Positions 18,605 to 26,332 of a stretch of 64,000 nt of DNA are shown here, one piece after another. How positions within the stretch are numbered: the stretch's first letter is position 1; each line of letters opens with the position of its first letter. A program made the position numbers and the translations under genes. This DNA comes from Marivita sp046591575 (GTDB lineage: Bacteria; Pseudomonadota; Alphaproteobacteria; Rhodobacterales; Rhodobacteraceae). The stretch covers positions 248,001 to 312,000 of the forward strand of contig NZ_JBIQWA010000002.1 in the NCBI RefSeq assembly GCF_046591575.1, in the 5' to 3' direction. The notes under the pieces are model-generated. The model did no database searches and had not been told where the DNA came from. It saw only the letters and a list, made by a program, of their open reading frames with translations.

Positions 18605-18753
18605 AGCTGCTGGGTGTCAATCCGCGCGCGGAATGTCAAACCCCGACGCGACCCCGGTGAGTATGACAGCCCCGGTGGAGCGACCCTGTCTGACAACAAA
18701 GCCGGTGGCGTATTGCCCCAATGCACGGCAACGCACGACCCATTCTGATTTGG

Positions 18754-18768
18754 TTAATGCCTGCTTTG
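18754..18768 (+). promoter_or_regulatory. CtrA-like half-plus-half site before the lysis genes
   Basis: TTAA (18754-18757), seven bases, then TTTG (18765-18768) approximates the CtrA consensus TTAA-N7-TTAA, with a degenerate second half, 33 bases before the endolysin start. Gene-transfer-agent lysis genes are regulated through CtrA in Rhodobacter, so the position is suggestive, but one good half-site could occur by chance. Confidence 0.25.
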
Positions 18769-18801
18769 CAGTGTCTGGCCCGTGTCACAATCAGGGGGCC
18801 A

Positions 18802-19425
18802 ATGGCCATGACAGACTACAGCGTGCGACAGATCGCGGAAGACATCGTTCGCCGCGAAGGGGGCTATGTCAATGATCCGGATGATCGGGGCGGGGCCACC
18901 AACTATGGGGTGACGATCCACACGATGCGTCGCCTGGGCCTCGATCTGACGGGCGATGGTGCCGTCACAACGGCCGATGTACGGCGTCTGACCGCCGAAC
19001 AGGCCGCCGACATCTTTCTGGAGCATTACTTCACCCGCCCGCGGATTTCGGATGTGTCGCAGATGATACAGCCGACGCTGTTCGATATGTATGTGAACGC
19101 AGGCAGCAATGCAGTCACGTTGTTGCAAAAGCTGTTGGGCAAGATGGGGATTCCGGTGGCCATTGATGGCGTGATCGGCCCCAGAACAATCGCCGCCACA
19201 GCACAGGGCTGTGCCGCTGCGCCGAACCATATCGTGGACGCCTACGGGATAGAGCGGCGCAATTATTACTTTGCCTTGGCGGACCGACGGCCCAGCAACC
19301 GCAAATATGCCCGGACACGGGCGGGCGGCAAGGGCGGTTGGATCAAACGCGCCGAGGCTTTTATGGCGTCGCGCTATCACCTGAGTGACGCAGCGTTTGA
19401 ACAAAGGACCGCAAAATGGGACTGA
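18802..19425 (+). CDS. GH108-family N-acetylmuramidase (GTA-type endolysin)
   Basis: This 207-residue protein (start MAMTDYSVRQIAED; ATG 18808 is an alternative) has a GH108 lysozyme-like domain. The catalytic glutamate lies in RREGGYVNDPDDRGGATNYG. A C-terminal peptidoglycan-binding segment (GIPVAIDGVIGPRTIAAT) follows. There is no signal peptide, as expected of an endolysin that needs a holin. A holin gene overlaps its last 10 bases. In Rhodobacter capsulatus an endolysin/holin pair located away from the capsid genes releases gene transfer agent particles, and this pair has that form. Confidence 0.85.
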   Translation: MAMTDYSVRQIAEDIVRREGGYVNDPDDRGGATNYGVTIHTMRRLGLDLTGDGAVTTADVRRLTAEQAADIFLEHYFTRPRISDVSQMIQPTLFDMYVNAGSNAVTLLQKLLGKMGIPVAIDGVIGPRTIAATAQGCAAAPNHIVDAYGIERRNYYFALADRRPSNRKYARTRAGGKGGWIKRAEAFMASRYHLSDAAFEQRTAKWD

Positions 19426-19955
19426 TCGAGCAGCTGTTTTCGCTTGTGTTTGGATCGGGTCGCAACGTGCTGCGGGAAACGGCAGAGGTGTTCCGGCCAA
19501 ATGCGGAAGCCCAGTCTGTCAGGGATCACACCCGGCACGCTGCCGCGCTTCGGCAATTCGGCCACGAGTTCCTGCAACCAAAGCGGGGGGGATTCGACAG
19601 GTTCATGGATGGATTGAACCGGGTGCCGCGACCGGCGCTGGCGCTGGGCACGCTGGGGCTTTTCATTTCGGCAATGGTCGATCCGGTTTGGTTTGCCGCC
19701 CGCATGGCCGGTATCGCCTTGGTGCCAGAGCCGCTATGGTGGCTGCTTGGAGCCATCGTCAGCTTTTATTTCGGAGCGCGCCATCAGGCAAAAGGTCAGG
19801 ATTTTCAACGCGATCTAACCAGACAACTGGACGCGGCCCTGCCGGATGTTCTGGACCGGCTTGATACATTGAAAGACGCGCAAACACCGGCGGGGCCGGT
19901 AAACATCCAAGGCAATGCCGCGCTGCAAGACTGGAAAGGCCAGCGCGACCCCTAG
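19416..19955 (+). CDS. Three-helix holin of GTA type
   Basis: The 179-residue protein has a hydrophobic core from about residue 72 to 121 (ALALGTLGLFISAM, FAARMAGIALV, LWWLLGAIVSFYFGA), matching the 3-TM holin family found in gene transfer agents. The tail is charged (QDFQRDLTRQLDAAL). It starts at ATG 19416 with AAAGGA upstream and overlaps the endolysin stop, so the two are probably translated together. It would permit endolysin access to the wall during lysis. No phage structural genes lie nearby. Confidence 0.8.
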   Translation: MGLIEQLFSLVFGSGRNVLRETAEVFRPNAEAQSVRDHTRHAAALRQFGHEFLQPKRGGFDRFMDGLNRVPRPALALGTLGLFISAMVDPVWFAARMAGIALVPEPLWWLLGAIVSFYFGARHQAKGQDFQRDLTRQLDAALPDVLDRLDTLKDAQTPAGPVNIQGNAALQDWKGQRDP

Positions 19956-20017
19956 CATTGGACCCCTTGCGACAATGTGAACCGGCATCTGGAGTAAATG
20001 TTATTGGTCGCCGCCGC

Positions 20018-20040
20018 TGAGGCTCTTATACTCAGCCTCA
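20018..20040 (+). promoter_or_regulatory. Hairpin abutting the ccmF start codon
   Basis: Arms TGAGGCT (20018-20024) and AGCCTCA (20034-20040) form a seven-base stem with a nine-base loop; the last arm base is the A of ATG 20040. It could hide the family-predicted ccmF start in mRNA, or it may simply be coding DNA if translation begins at 19998. Confidence 0.35.
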
Positions 20041-22007
20041 TGGTTACAGAACTCGGTCATTTCGCCCTCATCCTCGCGTTCCTTGTCGCGATTGTGCAAT
20101 CTGTCGTCCCGTTGATCGGTGCGCATAAACGATGGCCGGGCTGGATGGCCGTGGCGGAACCTGCCGCCACCGTCCAGTTCCTGCTGACGGCATTTTCATT
20201 TGCCGCGCTGACATATGCTTTTGTCATCTCTGATTTCTCGTTGCGGCTGGTCTGGCTGAACAGCCATTCGGCCAAGCCGATGATCTATAAAATCAGCGGG
20301 GTCTGGGGCAACCATGAGGGCTCGATGCTGTTGTGGGTGCTTATCCTGACCTTGTTCGGCGCGATGGCCGCCTGGTTCGGCAAGGGCCTGCCTCCGACCC
20401 TCCGCGCCCGTGTTCTGGCGGTGCAATCCTCTGTCGCCGTGGCGTTTTTTGCCTTTATCCTATTCACCTCCAACCCGTTCCTGCGCTTGGCTGTACCACC
20501 GTTTGACGGCCAGGATCTGAACCCGTTGTTGCAAGACCCCGGCTTGGCGTTCCATCCTCCCTTCCTTTACCTCGGCTATGTCGGCCTGAGCATCTGCTTC
20601 AGCTTTGCCGTGGCCGCCCTGATCGAAGGGCGCGTCGATGCGGCGTGGGGGCGTTGGGTACGTCCGTGGACGCTGGCTGCCTGGACGTTTTTGACCATCG
20701 GGATCGCGCTTGGATCATGGTGGGCCTATTACGAATTGGGCTGGGGCGGGTTCTGGTTCTGGGACCCGGTTGAAAACGCGTCCTTTATGCCTTGGTTGCT
20801 GGCGGCTGCATTGCTGCACTCGGCCATCGTGGTGGAAAAACGCGAGGCGCTGAAAAGCTGGACGATTTTGCTGGCGATCCTGGCATTTGGTTTCTCGCTC
20901 ATCGGGACGTTTATCGTGCGCTCTGGCTTGCTGACCTCGGTTCATGCCTTTGCCAATGATCCCGAGCGTGGCGTGTTTATCCTGATGATCATGATCTTCT
21001 TTACCGGTGGTGCGCTGACCCTGTTCGCGCTGCGGGCCAGTTCGATGGAAGCCAAGGGCATCTTTGGCGTGGCAAGCCGCGAAAGCGCTCTGGTTGCCAA
21101 TAACGTGCTTTTGGCGGTCAGCTGTTTCGTAGTCTTCTTTGGAACGCTTTGGCCCGTCGTCGCCGAGATGTTCTTTGATACCAAGCTCAGCGTGGGCGCG
21201 CCGTTCTTCAACATGGCATTCACGCCGTTTATGGTTGTTTTGGGGTTGATCCTGCCGATCGGGTCAATGCTCAGCTGGAAACGCGCCAAAGTCGGGCGCA
21301 CCCTGAAACAGCTTGTTCCGGCGTTCATTCTTGGGGTGTTGCTGCTTGGTCTGTTCTGGACAATGCAAACCGGCAAAAGCCTTTTGGGGCCGGTTGGTGT
21401 GTTCCTTGGCGTCTGGTTGCTGTCTGGTGCCGTCCTTGATCTGCTTAACCGCACGGGTCAAAACCGCGATCTGTCACGGCTCTGGCGTTTGCCGCGTGCG
21501 GATTGGGGCAAGGCCACGGCGCATATCGGACTGGGCGTGACCATGGTTGGGATCGCCGGGCTGATGGCCTGGCAGGAAGAGGACATTCGCGTCGCACAGA
21601 TCGGAGAGCCGTTCACAGTTGGCGATTTCGAGCTTGAGCTGGCGGCCGTCAATGAAGTCACCGGCCCCAACTATTACTCGACCATGGGCGACGTGATCGT
21701 GCGCAGCGACGGAGAGCAGATTGCCTTTCTGCAACCCGAAAAGCGCAACTATCCCGTGGCCCAGATGCCGACAACCGAAGCGGCGATCGACTACCGTTTC
21801 CTGCGCGACATCTATGTCGTGATCGGCGATGAACAGGCCAATGGGGGCTGGGTGGTTCGCACCTATATCAAACCGTTGGCGAACTGGATCTGGGCGGGCT
21901 CCATCCTGATGGCGCTTGGCGGCTTCCTGTCCCTGTCGGATCGGCGCTATCGTGTTGCAGCGGGTGAAAAGAAAGTCCGCACCCCACAAGGCGTACCTGC
22001 AGAATGA
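20040..22007 (+). CDS. ccmF: Cytochrome c heme lyase subunit CcmF
   Basis: CcmF is a polytopic membrane protein that, with CcmH, transfers heme from CcmE to apocytochrome c in the periplasm. The 655 residues hold about 15 transmembrane helices and the WWD domain WAYYELGWGGFWFWDPVENA, plus conserved histidines in periplasmic loops. I start it at ATG 20040 (MVTELGHFALIL), the usual family N-terminus. An in-frame ATG at 19998 has GGAG only three bases away and would add 14 residues, so the true start is uncertain. ccmH overlaps the stop. Confidence 0.94.
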   Translation: MVTELGHFALILAFLVAIVQSVVPLIGAHKRWPGWMAVAEPAATVQFLLTAFSFAALTYAFVISDFSLRLVWLNSHSAKPMIYKISGVWGNHEGSMLLWVLILTLFGAMAAWFGKGLPPTLRARVLAVQSSVAVAFFAFILFTSNPFLRLAVPPFDGQDLNPLLQDPGLAFHPPFLYLGYVGLSICFSFAVAALIEGRVDAAWGRWVRPWTLAAWTFLTIGIALGSWWAYYELGWGGFWFWDPVENASFMPWLLAAALLHSAIVVEKREALKSWTILLAILAFGFSLIGTFIVRSGLLTSVHAFANDPERGVFILMIMIFFTGGALTLFALRASSMEAKGIFGVASRESALVANNVLLAVSCFVVFFGTLWPVVAEMFFDTKLSVGAPFFNMAFTPFMVVLGLILPIGSMLSWKRAKVGRTLKQLVPAFILGVLLLGLFWTMQTGKSLLGPVGVFLGVWLLSGAVLDLLNRTGQNRDLSRLWRLPRADWGKATAHIGLGVTMVGIAGLMAWQEEDIRVAQIGEPFTVGDFELELAAVNEVTGPNYYSTMGDVIVRSDGEQIAFLQPEKRNYPVAQMPTTEAAIDYRFLRDIYVVIGDEQANGGWVVRTYIKPLANWIWAGSILMALGGFLSLSDRRYRVAAGEKKVRTPQGVPAE

Positions 22008-22480
22008 GGATGATGCGCATAGTAAAAGCCGGGCTGCTGTCGATGATGATGGCAGCCCTTGTCATGCCGGCCTTTGCGGTTCAGCCGGACGAGGTGCTGG
22101 ACGATCCCGCGCTTGAAGATCGGGCGCGGGACCTGTCCAAAGGGCTACGCTGTCTGGTGTGCCAGAACGAAAGCATCGACGAATCCAACGCGCCGCTGGC
22201 ACGGGAATTGCGCCTGGTGGTGCGGGAACGTCTGGTCGAAGGCGACACCAATGACGAGGTGCTCGACTTTCTGGTCGAACGCTATGGGGAATTTGTGTTG
22301 CTCATGCCCCGGACCGATGGCTGGAACATGATCCTTTGGCTGTCCGGCCCGGTGCTGTTTCTGATCGCGCTTGGGGTGGGGACAAGCTATATTCGTGGCC
22401 GCGCCAATGCGGTGACCCCGACCGAAGCGGCCCTGTCCGAGGCGGAAAAAAAGCGCCTGGAAGAGCTGCTGAAGGACTGA
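22004..22480 (+). CDS. ccmH: Cytochrome c maturation protein CcmH (CcmL-like)
   Basis: CcmH reduces the CxxCH cysteines of apocytochrome c before heme attachment. The 158-residue protein has a signal peptide (to about residue 25), the redox motif RCLVCQNESI with a CxxC pair near residue 50, and one C-terminal membrane helix (ILWLSGPVLFLIALGVGTSYI). The ATG at 22004 overlaps the ccmF stop by four bases. It corresponds to the short CcmH of alphaproteobacteria (CcmL), without the TPR domain of CcmI, which is not in the window. Confidence 0.94.
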   Translation: MRMMRIVKAGLLSMMMAALVMPAFAVQPDEVLDDPALEDRARDLSKGLRCLVCQNESIDESNAPLARELRLVVRERLVEGDTNDEVLDFLVERYGEFVLLMPRTDGWNMILWLSGPVLFLIALGVGTSYIRGRANAVTPTEAALSEAEKKRLEELLKD

Positions 22481-22593
22481 TCCGCACAGCGCACCCAACC
22501 CGGTCAGCCCCGATGTGACGCCGCGTTGGGCTTTGCCAACCTGCACAGTTCGGTGTTTGATGCGCCAGATCTGAATTCAGGAGTGCCCTGCGC

Positions 22594-23370
22594 ATGCAAT
22601 ACGACACCATCGCCTTTGACATCACCGACAATATCGCAACGGTCAAACTGAACCGTCCCGACGTGATGAACGCGCTCAACACCCAGATGCGCGCTGAAAT
22701 CACCGATGCGGTGCTGGAGGCGGGCAAGACAGCGCGCGTTGTGGTGTTGACCGGAGAGGGCAAATCATTCTGTTCCGGACAGGATCTGGGCGACCGTGCA
22801 AACGCCGCCAACCTTGATCTGGAGCGGACCCTGCGCGATGAATACGTGCCCATGCTGCGGGCAATCTTTGACTGCCCAGTGCCAACGATTTCTGCCGTGA
22901 ACGGTGCAGCAGCTGGGGCAGGGGCCAATCTGGCGCTGGCTGCGGATGTTGTGATTGCATCTGAATCGGCCTTCTTTCTGCAAGCGTTCACGCGCATCGG
23001 TCTTATTCCGGATGCCGGCGGCACCTATTATCTTCCGCGTCAGATGGGCATGGCCAAGGCCATGGGGGCGGCCTTGTTCGCCGACAAGATCACTGCAAAA
23101 CAGGCCGATGACTGGGGCATGATCTGGGAAGCGGTGCCGGATGCGTCCTTTGCCGATCACTGGCGCGCACGGGCCGCGCATTTGGCCAAAGGCCCAACCG
23201 CTGCCTATCAGCGCGTCAAGCAGTCCATTCGCGGATCGTTCGACAATGACCTTGAGGCGCAATTGGCGCTGGAGGCAAAGCTGCAAGGCCAATGCGGTAA
23301 AACGCGGGACTTCAAGGAAGGGGTGATAGCGTTTCTGGAAAAGCGCCCGGCACAATACGAGGGCCGGTAA
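22594..23370 (+). CDS. Enoyl-CoA hydratase/isomerase, PaaG-like
   Basis: This 258-residue crotonase-fold protein resembles PaaG, the 1,2-epoxyphenylacetyl-CoA isomerase of phenylacetate breakdown. The oxyanion-hole loops are clear: SFCSGQDLGDR near residue 60 and NGAAAGAGANLALAAD near 107, with GLIPDAGGTYYLPR. Other phenylacetate genes are not in the window, so a general fatty acyl-CoA hydratase/isomerase role is possible. A strong terminator follows. The upstream gap of 113 bases has a GGAG-like site before ATG 22594. Confidence 0.85.
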   Translation: MQYDTIAFDITDNIATVKLNRPDVMNALNTQMRAEITDAVLEAGKTARVVVLTGEGKSFCSGQDLGDRANAANLDLERTLRDEYVPMLRAIFDCPVPTISAVNGAAAGAGANLALAADVVIASESAFFLQAFTRIGLIPDAGGTYYLPRQMGMAKAMGAALFADKITAKQADDWGMIWEAVPDASFADHWRARAAHLAKGPTAAYQRVKQSIRGSFDNDLEAQLALEAKLQGQCGKTRDFKEGVIAFLEKRPAQYEGR

Positions 23371-23424
23371 ACCACACCGGTGACGGCATCAGTCGCGGGG
23401 GGGGGGCCAGAAACGGGCAAGGTT

Positions 23425-23456
23425 GAAAAAGGCCACCCCATGGTGGCCTTTTTTTA
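23425..23456. terminator. Two-way intrinsic terminator
   Basis: Perfect 7-base-pair stem GGCCACC/GGTGGCC with a CCAT loop (23431-23448), A5 before and T7 after. It serves the PaaG-like gene on the plus strand and gltA on the minus strand. Confidence 0.9.
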
Positions 23457-23464
23457 TTATGTGA

Positions 23465-24760
23465 TCAGCGGTTTTCGATATCAACATAGTCGCGCTGAAC
23501 CGGGCCCTGATACAATTGGCGCGGACGGCCAATCTTCATCTGCGGATCGGCAAGCTGTTCTTTCCACTGGGAAATCCAGCCCACTGTCCGGCTAAGCGCG
23601 AAAATCGGCGTGAACATGGAAGTCGGGAAGCCCATCGCCTCAAGGATAATGCCGGAATAGAAATCCACGTTAGGGAACAGCTTTTTCTCGGCAAAATAGG
23701 GATCGGCCAATGCGGCTTTTTCCAGTTCCTTGGCGGTGGCCAGAACCGGATTGTTCTCGACGCCCAGCAGATCCAGCACCTCGTCTGCGGATTGCTTCAT
23801 CACCGTGGCGCGTGGGTCGAAGTTTTTGTAAACCCGGTGGCCAAAACCCATCAATCGGAACGGATCATCCTTGTCTTTGGCGCGCGCGATATAGGCAGGG
23901 ATATTCTCGGGAGAGCCGATTTCCTTGAGCATCTCAAGGCAGGCCTGGTTCGCACCGCCATGCGCCGGACCCCAAAGACACGCAATGCCCGCCGCGATAC
24001 AGGCAAACGGGTTGGCCCCGGAAGACGACGCCAGACGCACCGTCGATGTTGACGCGTTCTGTTCGTGATCGGCATGCAATGTCAGGATGCGGTCCATCGC
24101 ACGGGAAATGATCGGATCGACCTGATATTCCTCGGCCGGCACCGCAAAGCACATATGCAGAAAATTCGCCGCATAATCGAGATCGTTGCGTGGGTAGACG
24201 AAAGGCTGACCAATGGAATATTTATACGCCATTGCCGCGATTGTGGGCATCTTGGCGATCAGCCGGTGCGACGCGATCTCGCGCTGGCGTTCGTCGGATG
24301 GATCGGTGCTGTCATGATAGAAGGCCGACATTGCGCCGACCACACCGACCATTGTTGCCATCGGATGCGCATCGCGCCGGAAGCCGCGGAAGAAGTTGTG
24401 CATCTGTTCGTGGATCATCGTGTGACGCGTGATCGTCGCCTCGAACAGCTCCAGATCCGCAGCCGAGGGCAGTTCGCCATAAAGAAGCAGATAACACACT
24501 TCGAGATAATGCGATTTTTCGGCCAGCTGGTCGATCGGGTAGCCCCGATGCAGCAATTCGCCCTTGTCGCCGTCAATAAAGGTGATGGTGCTGTCGCAGG
24601 CCGCTGTCGATGTGAACCCGGGGTCGTAGGTAAACACACCCGCAGCGCCATATAGCTTGCGGATATCAATGACGTCCGGACCGGCTGTTGGTGAATAGAT
24701 CGGCAGATCATAAGTTTCACCATCAATGGTCAGCGTCGCAGTTTTTGTGGTGTCAGACAT
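23465..24760 (-). CDS. gltA: Citrate synthase
   Basis: GltA condenses acetyl-CoA and oxaloacetate, entering the TCA cycle. The 431-residue type II (hexameric, NADH-sensitive class) protein has the active-site histidines in HADHEQNAST and MGFGHRVYKNFDPRA, and GPAHGGANQACLEML. Its start MSDTTKTATLTIDGETYDLP is typical of alphaproteobacteria. A strong 9-base inverted repeat lies 22 bases before ATG 24760. A gap of 82 bases separates it from gltX on the same strand. Confidence 0.97.
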   Translation of the reverse strand: MSDTTKTATLTIDGETYDLPIYSPTAGPDVIDIRKLYGAAGVFTYDPGFTSTAACDSTITFIDGDKGELLHRGYPIDQLAEKSHYLEVCYLLLYGELPSAADLELFEATITRHTMIHEQMHNFFRGFRRDAHPMATMVGVVGAMSAFYHDSTDPSDERQREIASHRLIAKMPTIAAMAYKYSIGQPFVYPRNDLDYAANFLHMCFAVPAEEYQVDPIISRAMDRILTLHADHEQNASTSTVRLASSSGANPFACIAAGIACLWGPAHGGANQACLEMLKEIGSPENIPAYIARAKDKDDPFRLMGFGHRVYKNFDPRATVMKQSADEVLDLLGVENNPVLATAKELEKAALADPYFAEKKLFPNVDFYSGIILEAMGFPTSMFTPIFALSRTVGWISQWKEQLADPQMKIGRPRQLYQGPVQRDYVDIENR

Positions 24761-24781
24761 ACGTGGTCCCTTCGTCTCAAT

Positions 24782-24803
24782 GCTTTGAACGGGGGTTCAA
24801 AGC
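24782..24803. promoter_or_regulatory. Perfect 9-base inverted repeat before gltA
   Basis: Arms GCTTTGAAC and GTTCAAAGC are perfectly complementary, separated by four Gs. It lies in the gltX-gltA gap, 22 bases before the gltA start. It could be an operator, an mRNA 5' hairpin or part of a gltX terminator; no T-tract follows on the minus strand, which argues against a simple terminator. Confidence 0.45.
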
Positions 24804-24842
24804 CAACTATCTCTGGTGCTTAAAAGGATCACTGACGCGTGG

Positions 24843-26255
24843 TCAGGTCGCCTCATCAGCAGATGCGTCCGTCAGGCGCGCAATGGTTTCCTCGCGTCCC
24901 AGAACCAGCATCATATCGAACACACTCGGCGTCACAGCCCGGCCTGCAAGCGCCGCGCGCAGAGGCCCCGCAAGCTTGCCGAATTTTGTCCCGTGCGCTT
25001 CTGCAAATCGGGATGTGACGGCCTCAAGCTCGTCGCGGGTCCAGCTAGCATTTTGCAACTGCGGCGTCAACGATTTCAGTATACCACGGGATACCGCATC
25101 CAGCTGCTTGGCGGCCTTCTCATCCGGCACAATCGGGCGATCGGCCATAATAAACTCTGCCTTATCAAGAAGTTCCGGAAACGTGCGCGCCCGCTCTTTG
25201 AGGCAATACATCGCACGTGCCATCGCGTCTTTCTGTGCGTCAGTCAGAGCAGGCCGGTCGGCTGCCGCCAGATAGTTCTTCAGTTCATGCAGCAGCGCAG
25301 CATCGTCGCCATTCGCGATATGCTGACCTGACAGGTTGTCCAGTTTCTTAAAATCAAAGCGCGCCGGGGATTTTCCGATTCCATTGAGGTCAAACCACTC
25401 TTTTGCCTGATCATCGGTAAAGAATTCGTCATCGCCGTGGCTCCAGCCCAACCGGGCAAGGTAATTGCGCATACCCGCCGCCGGATAGCCCATGGCCTGA
25501 TACTCTTCGACACCCAACGCGCCATGGCGTTTGGACAGTTTCTTGCCATCGGGTCCGTGGATCAGTGGGATATGCGCCCAAACGGGCATGTCCCAGCCCA
25601 TGGCGGTGTAGATCCCCATCTGTCGCGCGGCATTGTTGAGGTGATCATCGCCCCGGATCACGTGGGTCACGCCCATATCGTGATCGTCGACAACCACCGC
25701 CAGCATATAAACCGGTGTCCCATCCGAGCGCAGCAAGACCATATCGTCCAGCTGATCATTGCGGATCGTCACATCGCCTTGCACCTGATCGTGAATGACC
25801 GTGGTGCCTTCCATCGGGGTGCGCAGGCGGATGACAAACGGCGCATCCGGGTGGGTTTCTGGTGCGGCGTCCCGCCAGGGGCTTTGGAACAGAGTGCTTT
25901 TGCCCGCGTCACGCGCTGCCTCGCGGAAGGCTTCAATCTCGTCCTGGGTGGAAAAACACTTATAGGCCGCACCCTTGGCCAGCAGGTCGCGGGCGACGTC
26001 GGCATGGCGATCGGCGCGGGCGAATTGGCTGATCACCTCGCCATCATGGTCCAACCCAAGCCAGTCCAGGCCCTTCAGGATCGCCTCGGTGGCCTCCGGC
26101 GTAGAGCGTGCGCGGTCGGTGTCCTCGATTCGCAGCAGGAACGTGCCGCCACGACCACGGGCATATAGCCAGTTGAACAACGCCGTGCGCGCCCCACCGA
26201 TATGAAGAAAACCGGTGGGCGACGGAGCGAAACGGGTGACGATCTGGCCGGACAT
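24843..26255 (-). CDS. gltX: Glutamyl-tRNA synthetase
   Basis: GltX charges tRNA-Glu (and in many alphaproteobacteria also tRNA-Gln, to be amidated later). The 470-residue protein has the class I HIGG motif in FAPSPTGFLHIGGARTALFN and a KLSKRHG motif replacing KMSKS. I use ATG 26255 (MSGQIVTRF). A GTG at 26261 would add two residues and has a better-spaced AAGG, so the start may be there. It diverges from comEC across about 75 bases. Confidence 0.96.
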   Translation of the reverse strand: MSGQIVTRFAPSPTGFLHIGGARTALFNWLYARGRGGTFLLRIEDTDRARSTPEATEAILKGLDWLGLDHDGEVISQFARADRHADVARDLLAKGAAYKCFSTQDEIEAFREAARDAGKSTLFQSPWRDAAPETHPDAPFVIRLRTPMEGTTVIHDQVQGDVTIRNDQLDDMVLLRSDGTPVYMLAVVVDDHDMGVTHVIRGDDHLNNAARQMGIYTAMGWDMPVWAHIPLIHGPDGKKLSKRHGALGVEEYQAMGYPAAGMRNYLARLGWSHGDDEFFTDDQAKEWFDLNGIGKSPARFDFKKLDNLSGQHIANGDDAALLHELKNYLAAADRPALTDAQKDAMARAMYCLKERARTFPELLDKAEFIMADRPIVPDEKAAKQLDAVSRGILKSLTPQLQNASWTRDELEAVTSRFAEAHGTKFGKLAGPLRAALAGRAVTPSVFDMMLVLGREETIARLTDASADEAT

Positions 26256-26332
26256 GGGCACGTTTACCTTTCATTCACCATAGGGGAGATATCTTACCGG
26301 TCTCTTAACCAGCACCTTGAACGGGGGCAAGC

